Shown here: piece after piece, positions 42,946 through 52,204 of the stretch
Position numbering within the stretch: position 1 is the stretch's first letter
Layout of the letters: each line of letters starts with the position of its first letter
Translations under genes and position numbers: made by a program
The notes under the pieces: model-generated
Told to the model about the DNA's origin: nothing
The model's database searches: none
The model's input: the letters and a program-made list of their open reading frames with translations, nothing else
Assembly: GCA_002746535.1 (NCBI GenBank)
Contig: NVWA01000034.1
Span: 1-61,540 of the forward strand
Origin: Planctomycetota bacterium
GTDB taxonomy: Bacteria; Planctomycetota; GCA-2746535
Reading direction: 5' to 3'
Length of the DNA stretch: 61,540 nucleotides

Positions 42946-45900
42946 TATCAGAAAACGACTCCAACAAATTACTTGGCTTACTAGCTCTTGAAAAGGGTTG
43001 GGTTACTAAAGACGAGTTAAATAATGCCCTGAGAGAGCATGGAAAAACAGGCGAATTTCTAGGTACAATTTTAATCTCAAAGAATCTTATTAATAAAATG
43101 CAACGTGATGAATTGCTAGTAATTCAAAAAGACTCTCAGGCTAGAGAAGATGAATATTTATTTGGAACAATAGCTGTTAATAATAAATTTTTGTCCGCTG
43201 ATCAATTAATGCAAGGGTTAGAAATTCATAAAAAAGATTTTTTCAGAAATAATATTGGTGACGTCTTAATCAAGGAAGGATTTATGAGCCAGCAAGAATG
43301 TGATGCTGTCTTGAAATCCCAAAAACGACTTAAAGAAAAGATTCGAGTTGAAGAAAAGTTTGAAAAGTCTAAATGTCCCAAATGCGAGTTCATTTATAAA
43401 ATTAAAGATCCCGACAGATATCGAAAAGTTCGTTGTAAAAAATGCCAATATATTTTTGAAGTTGGCACCCAAGAACTCAAAGCTACTTCCAGTCAAATAA
43501 TCAGACTTCACGAAGAAACCGTAAAAGCTAATAAATCAGTCACTAATAATTTCTATGAATACCTTGTTGAAAATGACATGATAAATGAAAACCAAGAAAT
43601 TGGTCAAGAGAATATTAGTGATAAGCAACGTTATATCATTGGTGATGAAATTGCTCGCGGGGGTATGGGTGTTATTTTATCGACCAAAGACTCTAATTTA
43701 AGGCGTCAAATAGTTACGAAAGTACACCTGAAAAATAATTCAAAATTAGCTACGCTCCGTTTTATTGATGAAGCACAAATCACAGGACAACTAGAGCACC
43801 CCAATATTCCTCCTGTATATGATCTTGGTATTAATAAAGAAGAGCAAATATTTTTTACAATGAAGCATATTAAAGGGGAGACTCTTGATAGTATTATTCA
43901 TAAACTTTCTAATGGCGATAAAAAAACCGAAGAGAAATATAATACAAATCAAATTATTAATATATTTTTACAATTGTGTGATGCTTTGAATTATGCTCAC
44001 AGTAAACGCGTTCTTCATAGAGACATAAAGCCAGATAATATTATGATCGGTGAGTTTGGCGAAGTGCTCCTCATGGACTGGGGGTTGGCTAAGACAATTG
44101 GGTCTAAAGAAGACGTTGAGGATTTATCAGGTTATGGAACCGATAAAATCTCTTCCGTAAGAGGTGATGATGATTTCTCACAAACAATGGAAGGGACAAC
44201 AGCTGGCACACCACTTTATATGTCACCTGAGCAGGCCTTGGGCTATATGGATGAGCTAGATGAAAGATCTGATTTGTATTCTTTAGGTGCGACCTTGTAT
44301 TATGCAATCTCTTTGCAAAAACCCCTCTCGGGTAAAACCCTTGCCGACATACTCAATAATGCTGCCAGAGGAAAAATTCGCAGGCTCCCGGATGAAGTAC
44401 CTAGTGAGCTTGCATCAATCATTAGAAAATCTATGGAGAAAAATACCCGAGATCGTTATGAATCTGTAAGCGAATTTGAAGAGGATCTATTAAAGTATCA
44501 AATGGGATACGCTGTTTCAGTCAAACAAGATAATATTTTTGAAGTAGTTAAGAAATTGTATATGAGGAATAAGCTAATATTTACGCTTGAAGGAGTGGTT
44601 GGTATTATTGTCTTATTGGGATCATTTCTTTTTATTTCAATGCTCAATCAACAAAGAAGAGGAGTTGATGAACAAAGAGAAAGTGCTGAAAAATCATTGA
44701 ATCAAACAACCCTTTTACTTGCAAAGTTTGAAAAGGAAAAAGTAAAAAGGAAAGAGCAAAATTTTGAATCGGCACCGACCTACTATGCCAAAGCTCAATT
44801 GGAAATTTCTAAAAAAAGTTACAAGGCAGGGATGGAAAACATCAATTTAGCGATTCAATACGATCCCTCTAAGCCCGAATTCTATTGTTTTAGAGGTGGA
44901 CTTTATCTTTTAAAAAAGACCTATGATCGAGCACAAAAAGATTTTAAGTTTTGTGTTTCAAAAAAATATATTGATAAGTCAGCCAATGCATTATTAAAGC
45001 TAATAAGTTCCATTAGAAAAAAAGAAAAAATTAAGAATTCCAATTCATTGTTAATAAAATATTTAATTGAGATGAGATTATTTGATATTGCCGAAACCTT
45101 TTCTGCAGATATTAAAATGTCGAGCTACATTTGGAATAAAAAGCTTTCTTATCATTGGCCTCAAAAAGGTTATTCGCTAACGTTAAAACCAAGTGGAAGG
45201 CTATATTTTGCCGTACCAAGAGATGTTGGTGGAAAAGATTTAAATTTATTGCGGGGCATGAAAATTAATGAAATATATTTGAACAGGTCCAATATTAATT
45301 CCATTGACTTTATTGAAGGAATGCCTTTGGAGAAGGTTACTATAAATATGTGTAAAAATTTAAAAAGCCTAGATGTTTTATCGAAACATCGGCTAATTTC
45401 TTTTTCCTTACGCTATTCAACGATTTCAACATTGAATTTTCTTAAAAATAGTCGTTTAGAATTCCTATATTTAGAGCGATTACCTTTGGAAAGTCTTGAG
45501 CCTCTTAGAGGGCAACCGATAAAAGATTTAACGATATACTTTATAAAAACGGAGGATTTAAATGTGACCAAATCTTTTAGATTAGAGCGGATGTCATTTT
45601 GTGCGAAGGTATGCAAAAACCTTGACTTTTTACGAGGGCAAAAAATTAAAGAATTTGCATCAAGTTGGACAACACTTAATGATATTAGTGCTCTAAAAAC
45701 AATACCAATCGAAAGGCTTTATTTATATAGCTGTCACAAGTTTGACTTGAAAATACTCGAAGATTTAAAACTGAAAGTTCTTGGGTTCCGAACTATGAAA
45801 ACAAAAGATTTTAAATTTATACTTAAAATTAAATCATTAGAAAAGTTAATTATTAATCCCGATGTGAATACACCAAAAAACTGGGTTCAAACATTGAAAC

Positions 45901-45998
45901 GGCATCCGAATAAAAACTTGAAATTTGCTAATGTGCATAATTCTAAAGTATGGCTTCCGATTTCAAAATTTGTTCAAACCCTGAAAAAGAAAAAATAG
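42942..45998 (+). CDS. membrane Ser/Thr kinase B, tandem paralogue
   Basis: The 1018 residues repeat the architecture of the upstream kinase: N-terminal LGLLALEKGWVTKDELNNAL, the zinc ribbon with KCPKCEFIYKIKDPDRYRKV, the kinase with ARGGMGV, HRDIKPDN (359-366) and DWG (379-381), one membrane helix, then TPR and leucine-rich-like repeats. Kinase domains are close, while the C-terminal repeats differ more. The ATGA overlap means the two are translated as a coupled pair and arose by duplication. They may form a heterodimer or read different ligands. Confidence 0.88.
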   Translation: MISENDSNKLLGLLALEKGWVTKDELNNALREHGKTGEFLGTILISKNLINKMQRDELLVIQKDSQAREDEYLFGTIAVNNKFLSADQLMQGLEIHKKDFFRNNIGDVLIKEGFMSQQECDAVLKSQKRLKEKIRVEEKFEKSKCPKCEFIYKIKDPDRYRKVRCKKCQYIFEVGTQELKATSSQIIRLHEETVKANKSVTNNFYEYLVENDMINENQEIGQENISDKQRYIIGDEIARGGMGVILSTKDSNLRRQIVTKVHLKNNSKLATLRFIDEAQITGQLEHPNIPPVYDLGINKEEQIFFTMKHIKGETLDSIIHKLSNGDKKTEEKYNTNQIINIFLQLCDALNYAHSKRVLHRDIKPDNIMIGEFGEVLLMDWGLAKTIGSKEDVEDLSGYGTDKISSVRGDDDFSQTMEGTTAGTPLYMSPEQALGYMDELDERSDLYSLGATLYYAISLQKPLSGKTLADILNNAARGKIRRLPDEVPSELASIIRKSMEKNTRDRYESVSEFEEDLLKYQMGYAVSVKQDNIFEVVKKLYMRNKLIFTLEGVVGIIVLLGSFLFISMLNQQRRGVDEQRESAEKSLNQTTLLLAKFEKEKVKRKEQNFESAPTYYAKAQLEISKKSYKAGMENINLAIQYDPSKPEFYCFRGGLYLLKKTYDRAQKDFKFCVSKKYIDKSANALLKLISSIRKKEKIKNSNSLLIKYLIEMRLFDIAETFSADIKMSSYIWNKKLSYHWPQKGYSLTLKPSGRLYFAVPRDVGGKDLNLLRGMKINEIYLNRSNINSIDFIEGMPLEKVTINMCKNLKSLDVLSKHRLISFSLRYSTISTLNFLKNSRLEFLYLERLPLESLEPLRGQPIKDLTIYFIKTEDLNVTKSFRLERMSFCAKVCKNLDFLRGQKIKEFASSWTTLNDISALKTIPIERLYLYSCHKFDLKILEDLKLKVLGFRTMKTKDFKFILKIKSLEKLIINPDVNTPKNWVQTLKRHPNKNLKFANVHNSKVWLPISKFVQTLKKKK

Positions 45999-46131
45999 AA
46001 GTTCGTTTTATGATTAAATAATCATTAATAATGATTAAATACTTAAAACTATTTTGCATCTCCTATTTACTCGGTGTATACTTAATTTCCTACGCATATT
46101 ATTGCACATTTGTTAATTTAGGAGAGCTCAT

Positions 46132-47700
46132 TTGTCCATTCGAATCAACATAACTTTGATATTCATTATATCGTTCAGCCTTTTATCTATAAATAGTCAG
46201 GCGGAAGATTTTAATCCGTTTGGTGCCCGTTCCTTTGCAATGGGGGGAGTCGGTGTTGCGACAAACAAAGGCGCTAAAAATATTTATTGGAATCCTGCGA
46301 GGTTGACAATTGATAAAAAAATAAATGCTTCTTTAAGCCTACTAAATTTGGATATCCAAATAGTAGGTTCAGCTGTAAAACTAGTAGATGAACTAAAAGA
46401 ACTTCCGGACATTGCCGCTTTGGAAGCTTCCTATAAAGACGGTTTTGATCCTTTAAATCCCGAACACATTAAAAATGCTCAATTGGCATTTAAATTATTG
46501 TTTTCTGATTTGATTGAATTTAGAGGTGATGACGGTATTTTGATTAGCGAAAATACGGGGTTAAGTGTTCAGTTCAATATTAGAAAAATCTCTCTAGGGC
46601 TTGCGGCAAATGTACACGTTAATTTTGGTGTTAGTGCCATACTTGATCTTGATTATGGTTCACTAACACTATCAGATGACTTTGGTCTAAAAAATTCATT
46701 AGATGAATTATTTCCCAATCCGATTCATACAATTGACAATGATATTTCTGCTGGTAACAAAGCTGCAGCCCAAGCATTGTTGGATACACTAAACACAAGT
46801 TCAATCGTTACATCTGTAGCAGATACAGCTGCCCTAGAAGAAATGTTATTTCAAATTGATGAAGCCGGAGTTGATTTGAATGAATCTTTAGTAATTGATT
46901 CTATAACAGATATTATTGAAGCGACGCAAAATATAACTATTGGTGATGCCGATAATAATAATCAGGCTCAAACATTTGAAGATGCTTTAGCGAACACGGG
47001 TGTATTTGTAAGAGGCATCGTTTTAGCTTCAACAACACTTAGTTATGGCCGTAAGATTAATAATTTATTTGCTGTTGGTATAAATTTAAATTTATACCAA
47101 GCAAAAACGTTTATTAAGTTCTTTAATATTGATGCCATTGAGGACTATGAAATCCCAGGTAGCTATAGTGACGTACTTGATACTCATGAAAATGATATTG
47201 AAGAATCATTTAATTTTGGTGTAGATCTCGGACTCAACTTTTCGCCCATCAAAGGATTATCTCTAGGTCTTGTTGGTAAAAATTTAAATCAACCGAAATT
47301 TGACGCAAAAATAGGAGGAGATTATAAATTATATCCTCAAGTAAGATTTGGTGTCGGTTATCAAATGAAACTTGGCGTTTTGGATTTCTTGGTTGGAGCG
47401 GATCTAGATTTATTACAAAATAAAACAGATGCTTTTCCTGGGACAAAATATCAACAGGCAGCCATCGGGGCAGAGATTAGACTGTTAAAATTTCTTTTTC
47501 TGAGAGCAGGTTATAATAATAACCTTGCTGCAAGTGAAGGTTCAGGGGGCCTATATACGGCCGGCGTTGGATTGTATTTTTTAGGTGTCAGACTAGATGT
47601 TGCTGCGGGAATGGGTGAAGACCAATTAAATGTTGATGGGACCGATTACCCTACAAGAGGTGGCCTTGCCTTTGAATTACAATATAGCCGAGCGTTTTGA
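46132..47700 (+). CDS. outer-membrane beta-barrel protein, TraF-like
   Basis: The 522 residues begin with a signal peptide (INITLIFIISFSLLSINSQA) and continue with FGARSFAMGGVGVATNKGAK and YWNPARLTI, the start typical of TraF_2/FadL-like outer-membrane proteins. Many Gly/aromatic strand pairs follow, and the last residues (LAFELQYSRAF) end in Phe, as barrels do. The start is TTG with TAGGAGA upstream. A middle helical insert (about 215-285) is variable. No ligand can be assigned. Confidence 0.75.
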   Translation: MSIRINITLIFIISFSLLSINSQAEDFNPFGARSFAMGGVGVATNKGAKNIYWNPARLTIDKKINASLSLLNLDIQIVGSAVKLVDELKELPDIAALEASYKDGFDPLNPEHIKNAQLAFKLLFSDLIEFRGDDGILISENTGLSVQFNIRKISLGLAANVHVNFGVSAILDLDYGSLTLSDDFGLKNSLDELFPNPIHTIDNDISAGNKAAAQALLDTLNTSSIVTSVADTAALEEMLFQIDEAGVDLNESLVIDSITDIIEATQNITIGDADNNNQAQTFEDALANTGVFVRGIVLASTTLSYGRKINNLFAVGINLNLYQAKTFIKFFNIDAIEDYEIPGSYSDVLDTHENDIEESFNFGVDLGLNFSPIKGLSLGLVGKNLNQPKFDAKIGGDYKLYPQVRFGVGYQMKLGVLDFLVGADLDLLQNKTDAFPGTKYQQAAIGAEIRLLKFLFLRAGYNNNLAASEGSGGLYTAGVGLYFLGVRLDVAAGMGEDQLNVDGTDYPTRGGLAFELQYSRAF

Positions 47701-47708
47701 TTTTAGCA

Positions 47709-47755
47709 TCAAAAGCTTCCTGCTTTTGAATGTCGAGAGCCAAAAGCTCTCGACA
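47709..47755. terminator. two tandem hairpins after barrel gene
   Basis: Hairpin 1 (TCAAAAGC at 47709-47716, GCTTTTGA at 47722-47729) and hairpin 2 (TGTCGAGAGC at 47731-47740, GCTCTCGACA at 47746-47755) follow each other, each with a 5-base loop. They probably end transcription, although no T-run follows. Confidence 0.6.
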
Positions 47756-47837
47756 CATTACCCCATAATTAAAAGTGTAAGGAATTGAAGATCTAATAGA
47801 CTACTAATTAAGAACAAAATAATTTTAAGGAACAATA

Positions 47838-48185
47838 ATGCCCGTAGTTAATAAGCTAAAAACAATGGATGATTTTCATAAAGCCATTAATGAAAGTAAT
47901 GAGCACCCTGTTTTGATATGTAAGTTTAGCCCAGTTTGCCCAACTAGCGCCATGGCTGAAAGAGAGTTTGAAAGTTTTATTTCAGATGCTCCCACTGAGG
48001 CGGCGTATTATACGCTAGATGTGATCTATGATCGGGATGTTGCTAGAGGTCTTTCAAAAGAGATTAATATACGTCATGAGTCCCCTCAGGCTCTCCTATT
48101 TAAAAATGAAGAATGTGTTTGGCATGACAGCCATTACGAACTTACAAAAGATACATTTCAAGAAGAAGTCAGTAAATTTATCTAA
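47838..48185 (+). CDS. YtxJ/BrxC-type monothiol bacilliredoxin
   Basis: The 115 residues match YtxJ: the redox site FSPVCPTSAMAEREFESF (one Cys, C34), then YYTLDVIYDRDVARGLSKE, RHESPQALLF and WHDSHYELTKD. Such proteins remove bacillithiol-type adducts from thiols. Shine-Dalgarno AAGGA precedes the ATG. The 3' end overlaps the convergent AraC gene by four bases. Confidence 0.85.
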   Translation: MPVVNKLKTMDDFHKAINESNEHPVLICKFSPVCPTSAMAEREFESFISDAPTEAAYYTLDVIYDRDVARGLSKEINIRHESPQALLFKNEECVWHDSHYELTKDTFQEEVSKFI

Positions 48186-49048
48186 TTTGATTTCCAGTCT
48201 TTGGGTGTAAGCTTCATGATTCGTTTAAAATTTCTGTTCAAACTTGATATAGAAGCAAAGCCAACTTCCTGAGAGATGGTGGTTACTTTTTTGTCGGTGT
48301 TTTTTAACATGGATGCGGCCATTTTAACTCTTAATTGTATCAAATATTCTTGAGGAGAAAGGTTGGTGGCTTTTTTGAATAGTCGCCGGAAATGACTCGG
48401 TGATAAATGCGAAATATTTGCTAACTCGTCAATTTCAAAGTTTTTATCAAAATTTGCAGCAAGGTAATCAAGTGCCGGCATTACCTGCTTGAACGATATC
48501 GGATCAATTTCTGTGTTGTCTGATTTCATGCTTGAATTAAACCGCTGCAACTCAGCAAATAATGGGAATAGTAAACCTACTATGGAAACTTTATAAAAAT
48601 CTTTTTGTTCATCAATTTCTTGAAGTATATTTAACAAAAGTTTTTCAATAGTGGGGTGGTCAACTCCATGAAGTATATTCGCAAATTGAGGGCCACATAA
48701 ATTACTACCATAAAAAGATTCAGGCAGATCAACACCTTGCAACAAGACGTCTGGTTTTAGACTTAAAAAACGCCAGAGACTTGTAGTTCCCTTTGAGCTT
48801 TTTGCCAAATGCATTTCCTTGGAATTTATAATAGAAATATCTCCGGCTTTAAATGGGAAAATTTTATTCTCAACCACAAAGATACCACTACCTTCAAAAC
48901 AATAGCCGATTTCAAAATAACTGTGTATGTGTAATTGGGTAATTTGTGTATCTGGTTGATGATAGGGATTTGCTCCATCAATGGGAAAATTAGGGTCAAA
49001 ATCAACATCTGCTGATTCAGTAGAGTTGCTTTGATCAATAGTGCTCAT
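48182..49048 (-). CDS. AraC-family regulator with cupin sensor
   Basis: The 288 residues have an N-terminal cupin (about 35-105, with LHIHSYFEIGYCFEGSG and FKAGDISIINSKEMH) and a C-terminal AraC DNA-binding part (about 185-285, with IDELANISHLSPSHFRRLFK and ISQEVGFASISSLNRNF). It is divergent from the ADP-ribosylglycohydrolase gene, so it probably controls that operon in answer to a sugar-type ligand. The 89-base spacer between them should hold the operator. Confidence 0.9.
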   Translation of the reverse strand: MSTIDQSNSTESADVDFDPNFPIDGANPYHQPDTQITQLHIHSYFEIGYCFEGSGIFVVENKIFPFKAGDISIINSKEMHLAKSSKGTTSLWRFLSLKPDVLLQGVDLPESFYGSNLCGPQFANILHGVDHPTIEKLLLNILQEIDEQKDFYKVSIVGLLFPLFAELQRFNSSMKSDNTEIDPISFKQVMPALDYLAANFDKNFEIDELANISHLSPSHFRRLFKKATNLSPQEYLIQLRVKMAASMLKNTDKKVTTISQEVGFASISSLNRNFKRIMKLTPKDWKSN

Positions 49049-49137
49049 AAGTTAGCCAAAATTGCATAGAAATGGTCATATTTTTATTATTATATAAATA
49101 CTTAGAATAATATCAAAATGAAATGAGGGGCGTTAAT

Positions 49138-51234
49138 ATGTTAGAAAATTATGAAAAATCAGTCTATGCAGGTTTATTGGGCAAAGTTATTGGCGTTTAC
49201 TTAGGCAGGCCGTTTGAAGGTTGGTCCAAAGAAAAAATCGAAGAAAAGTGGGGTAACATTGAAGGATATGTTCATGAAGATGTCGGCCATCCTTTAGTTG
49301 TTACTGATGATGATATCTCTGGAACAATTGCTTTTGCAAGAGTTCTTTCAGATTCTGGATTATATGCAGAAACGCCGGATGATTTTTATGGTAAAACTTG
49401 GCTGAATTATTTAATTGAAGATAAAACGGTTTTGTGGTGGGGGGGTATGGGTGTCTCTACCGAACACACTGCTTGGTTGCGATTAAAAGATGGTGTCTCA
49501 TCGCCAGAATCCGGATCAATAGAATTAAATGGAAAAACGGTTTCTGATCAAATTGGTGGCCAGATATTTATCGAAGCCTTTGGTTTAGTTGCACCAAACA
49601 ATCCAGACCTTGCCGTTAAGCTTGCCGAAAAAGCCGCCCGTGTTTCTCATGATGGAGAAGGAGTCTATGGGGCATTAGTTGTTGCGGCCTTGGTCAGTAT
49701 GGCATTTGCTGAAAAAGATATGGACGTCTTATTGGATAGAGCCGTCGAGTATGTGCCAAAAGATTCTAGTATCGCCAAAATCCATAAAGATGTTAGAGCT
49801 TGGTGTAAAACAGATGGTGATTGGCGTATTACTTATGAAAAAATAAAAGAGCAATATGGGTATGAAAAATTTGGCGGCGGTTGTCATATGATTCCAAATC
49901 ACGCCATAATGGTAATGGCATGGTGTTATGCTCCTGATAATTTTTATGAATCTCAGAAAATAATCAATACCGCTGGATGGGATACTGATTGCAATGCGGC
50001 CAATGTCGGATCAGTAATGGGCGTTAAGCTTGGTTTAGAAGCAATCAATAAAGACTATGAATTTCAAAAACCTTTTGCCGATAGAATCATGGTGCCCACT
50101 GCTGATGGAACCAATTCGTTTACAGATGTCTTAAATGCCGCCTTTGTCATTGCGGATATGGGAAAAGAAATCATGAATGAAGTCGATGATTCCGCCCTAC
50201 CAACCCATCACTTTTCACTTCCAGGAGCATTACATGGCTATATGTTGGAAGAGGAAACCGAAAATGCTGAACTAACCAATGCTGAATATAGTGATGGTCA
50301 AAGAGGTTTATGTATTGAAGTTAAAAGTAATTTGAAGGAATCAGTATTAATTTCCTCCCCATTGATCACGAGATCATTTGGTTTGACGGGAACCTATGGT
50401 GCTGTTGGTACGTCCCCATTAGTCTCTGGCAAAGTAGTCGCAGCTGATATTTGCGCAGACATCGATTTTAATAATGATACCGAAGTTTCAATAATGATTC
50501 GTACTTATGATCCAGAGACCACAAAGCCAACGCGCGTCATAAAGGGCGATGCTGTTTTATTAAAAGCTGGAGACGAGAAAAAAATTGAATTGAAAATACC
50601 TGACCTCCAAGGCTGGCCTGTCTACGATGTAGGTTTTGAAATAAAATCTTCATCTGGCCAAGGAAAAATATTTATTAAATCAGTAGATTTTAAAGGCCAA
50701 CCAAATATACAATTTGATTCGAATCTTTGCAGAGAAAAAGATTTCAATTCCTGTGCCGGATGGATCAGCACCATGGATCGTTTGCGTCCTTCAAAAAATT
50801 GGGAAGAAGGTGCTGAAGATTGCCTTGGGTTTATCAAAAATAAAGACCAGGGGTTTCTTGTAACAGGTGACCGTTCATGGTCAAGCTATCAATTTGAAAC
50901 AAGAATCAGCTCAAAGGTGAAGCCTAATAATTTGGGCATCGTATGTTACTATCAAGGTCTAGAGAGGTATATAACATTTGTTTATCGCAATAACCGATTT
51001 GAGTTGATCGAACACTATTATAAAGATCGATTACTGGGCGTAGTTGATAGGACTTGGGAAGCTCAAAAAGAAATTACCATTTCAATTTCATGCCAAAATG
51101 GTAAAGTTGATGTTTTGATGGATGATGAATTGGTAATATCTTCCGATGACATTACACTAGATTGTGGCGGAGCAGGTTTCATAAATGAACATGGGTTTGC
51201 CAATGTTCGAAATGTTTCCTTAAAAAGTTTCTGA
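49138..51234 (+). CDS. ADP-ribosylglycohydrolase with C-terminal lectin-like domain
   Basis: The 698 residues begin with a hydrolase domain (about 1-360) with the metal sites TDDDISG and AGWDTDCNAANVGSVMG, as in ARH3/DraG-type enzymes. A C-terminal region (about 540-698) with WSSYQFETRISSK and HGFANVRNVSLKSF looks like a jelly-roll sugar-binding domain. There is no signal peptide. The start is the ATG at 49138, because GAGGGG lies before it. A ribokinase follows, so the product may be ribose or a ribosyl compound; this is inference. Confidence 0.85.
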   Translation: MLENYEKSVYAGLLGKVIGVYLGRPFEGWSKEKIEEKWGNIEGYVHEDVGHPLVVTDDDISGTIAFARVLSDSGLYAETPDDFYGKTWLNYLIEDKTVLWWGGMGVSTEHTAWLRLKDGVSSPESGSIELNGKTVSDQIGGQIFIEAFGLVAPNNPDLAVKLAEKAARVSHDGEGVYGALVVAALVSMAFAEKDMDVLLDRAVEYVPKDSSIAKIHKDVRAWCKTDGDWRITYEKIKEQYGYEKFGGGCHMIPNHAIMVMAWCYAPDNFYESQKIINTAGWDTDCNAANVGSVMGVKLGLEAINKDYEFQKPFADRIMVPTADGTNSFTDVLNAAFVIADMGKEIMNEVDDSALPTHHFSLPGALHGYMLEEETENAELTNAEYSDGQRGLCIEVKSNLKESVLISSPLITRSFGLTGTYGAVGTSPLVSGKVVAADICADIDFNNDTEVSIMIRTYDPETTKPTRVIKGDAVLLKAGDEKKIELKIPDLQGWPVYDVGFEIKSSSGQGKIFIKSVDFKGQPNIQFDSNLCREKDFNSCAGWISTMDRLRPSKNWEEGAEDCLGFIKNKDQGFLVTGDRSWSSYQFETRISSKVKPNNLGIVCYYQGLERYITFVYRNNRFELIEHYYKDRLLGVVDRTWEAQKEITISISCQNGKVDVLMDDELVISSDDITLDCGGAGFINEHGFANVRNVSLKSF

Positions 51235-51272
51235 ATGTAGTTTTGTATCTCTAAGGAGAAAGGTTAGTTGCG

Positions 51273-52157
51273 TTGAGCGATGGTATAAAGGTTTTAAATT
51301 TTGGATCACTTAACATTGATCATGTATATCAAGTCGATCATTTTGTTCGGCCCGGCGAAACTATTTTATCTAAAGAGTATCAATTATTTTTTGGTGGCAA
51401 AGGCTTCAACCAATCGGTTGCCCTGGCAAGAGCAGGTGCTAATGTTTACCATGCCGGCAAAGTTGGTGATGACGGCAAGTCTTTGTTAAAGGAATGTGAA
51501 AAGCTTCATATTAAAACTGATTTTATAGAAGTTGATTCAACCCCCTCTGGTCATGCGATCATTCAGGTGGATCCATCTGGGGAGAATTGCATTTTATTAT
51601 ATGGCGGTGCCAACCAATCGATAGATTCGGTTTATATTGATAAGATTCTTGAAAATTTTTCTGAAGGCGATTATTTATTAATTCAAAATGAAATTTCTTC
51701 TACAGATTATTTAATTACACAAGCTCATAAAAAAGGACTAAAAATTGTTTTTAACCCGGCACCAATGAATGAAAAAGTTTTTGCATACCCACTGGAATTA
51801 ATCGACTTATTTATTCTCAATGAAACCGAAGCCTTTGAGCTATCAAATGAAATAAATGTTGAACAAGCTATATGGAATTTAAAACAAAAATATTCTAGAG
51901 CTGAAATTATTATTACCCAAGGTGGCAAAGGTGTTTCTTTTTTACAAAATAATGAATTAAAAAGGGTTAAGGCATTAACGGTTGAGGTTATCGATACTAC
52001 CGCCGCCGGCGATACCTTTGTTGGGTACTTTCTTAGTTCTCTTATTAAGAATGAATCCTTAGAAGAAGCCATAACTCTAGGCAATAAAGCGGCCTCATTA
52101 GCTGTTCAAAAATCAGGTGCATCAGGTTCTATACCAGAAATATCAGAAATTATTTAA
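51273..52157 (+). CDS. PfkB-family sugar kinase, ribokinase-like
   Basis: The 294 residues have NFGSLNIDHVYQVDHFVRPG at the N-terminus, FFGGKGFNQSVALARAGANV, NPAPMN, NETEAFELS and the catalytic loop DTTAAGDTFVGYF (D247). This fits ribokinase best. The start is TTG with AAGG upstream; other starts in frame are not better. It lies 38 bases after the hydrolase gene and both are likely cotranscribed. A TATAAGC/GCTTATA hairpin follows at 52165-52183. Confidence 0.88.
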   Translation: MSDGIKVLNFGSLNIDHVYQVDHFVRPGETILSKEYQLFFGGKGFNQSVALARAGANVYHAGKVGDDGKSLLKECEKLHIKTDFIEVDSTPSGHAIIQVDPSGENCILLYGGANQSIDSVYIDKILENFSEGDYLLIQNEISSTDYLITQAHKKGLKIVFNPAPMNEKVFAYPLELIDLFILNETEAFELSNEINVEQAIWNLKQKYSRAEIIITQGGKGVSFLQNNELKRVKALTVEVIDTTAAGDTFVGYFLSSLIKNESLEEAITLGNKAASLAVQKSGASGSIPEISEII

Positions 52158-52164
52158 ATGGCAG

Positions 52165-52183
52165 TATAAGCTTCTAGCTTATA
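52165..52183. terminator. hairpin between convergent genes
   Basis: TATAAGC (52165-52171) pairs with GCTTATA (52177-52183) around loop TTCTA, then a T-rich run follows. It resembles hairpin 1 at 47709 in its AAGC-loop-GCTT core. Confidence 0.6.
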
Positions 52184-52204
52184 TTTTAAGAAGTTGTTCT
52201 TGAT

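Noticed and set aside
51725..52084. A 119-residue ORF opposite the sugar kinase
   Set aside because: It overlaps the catalytic part of the kinase and shows no domain of its own.
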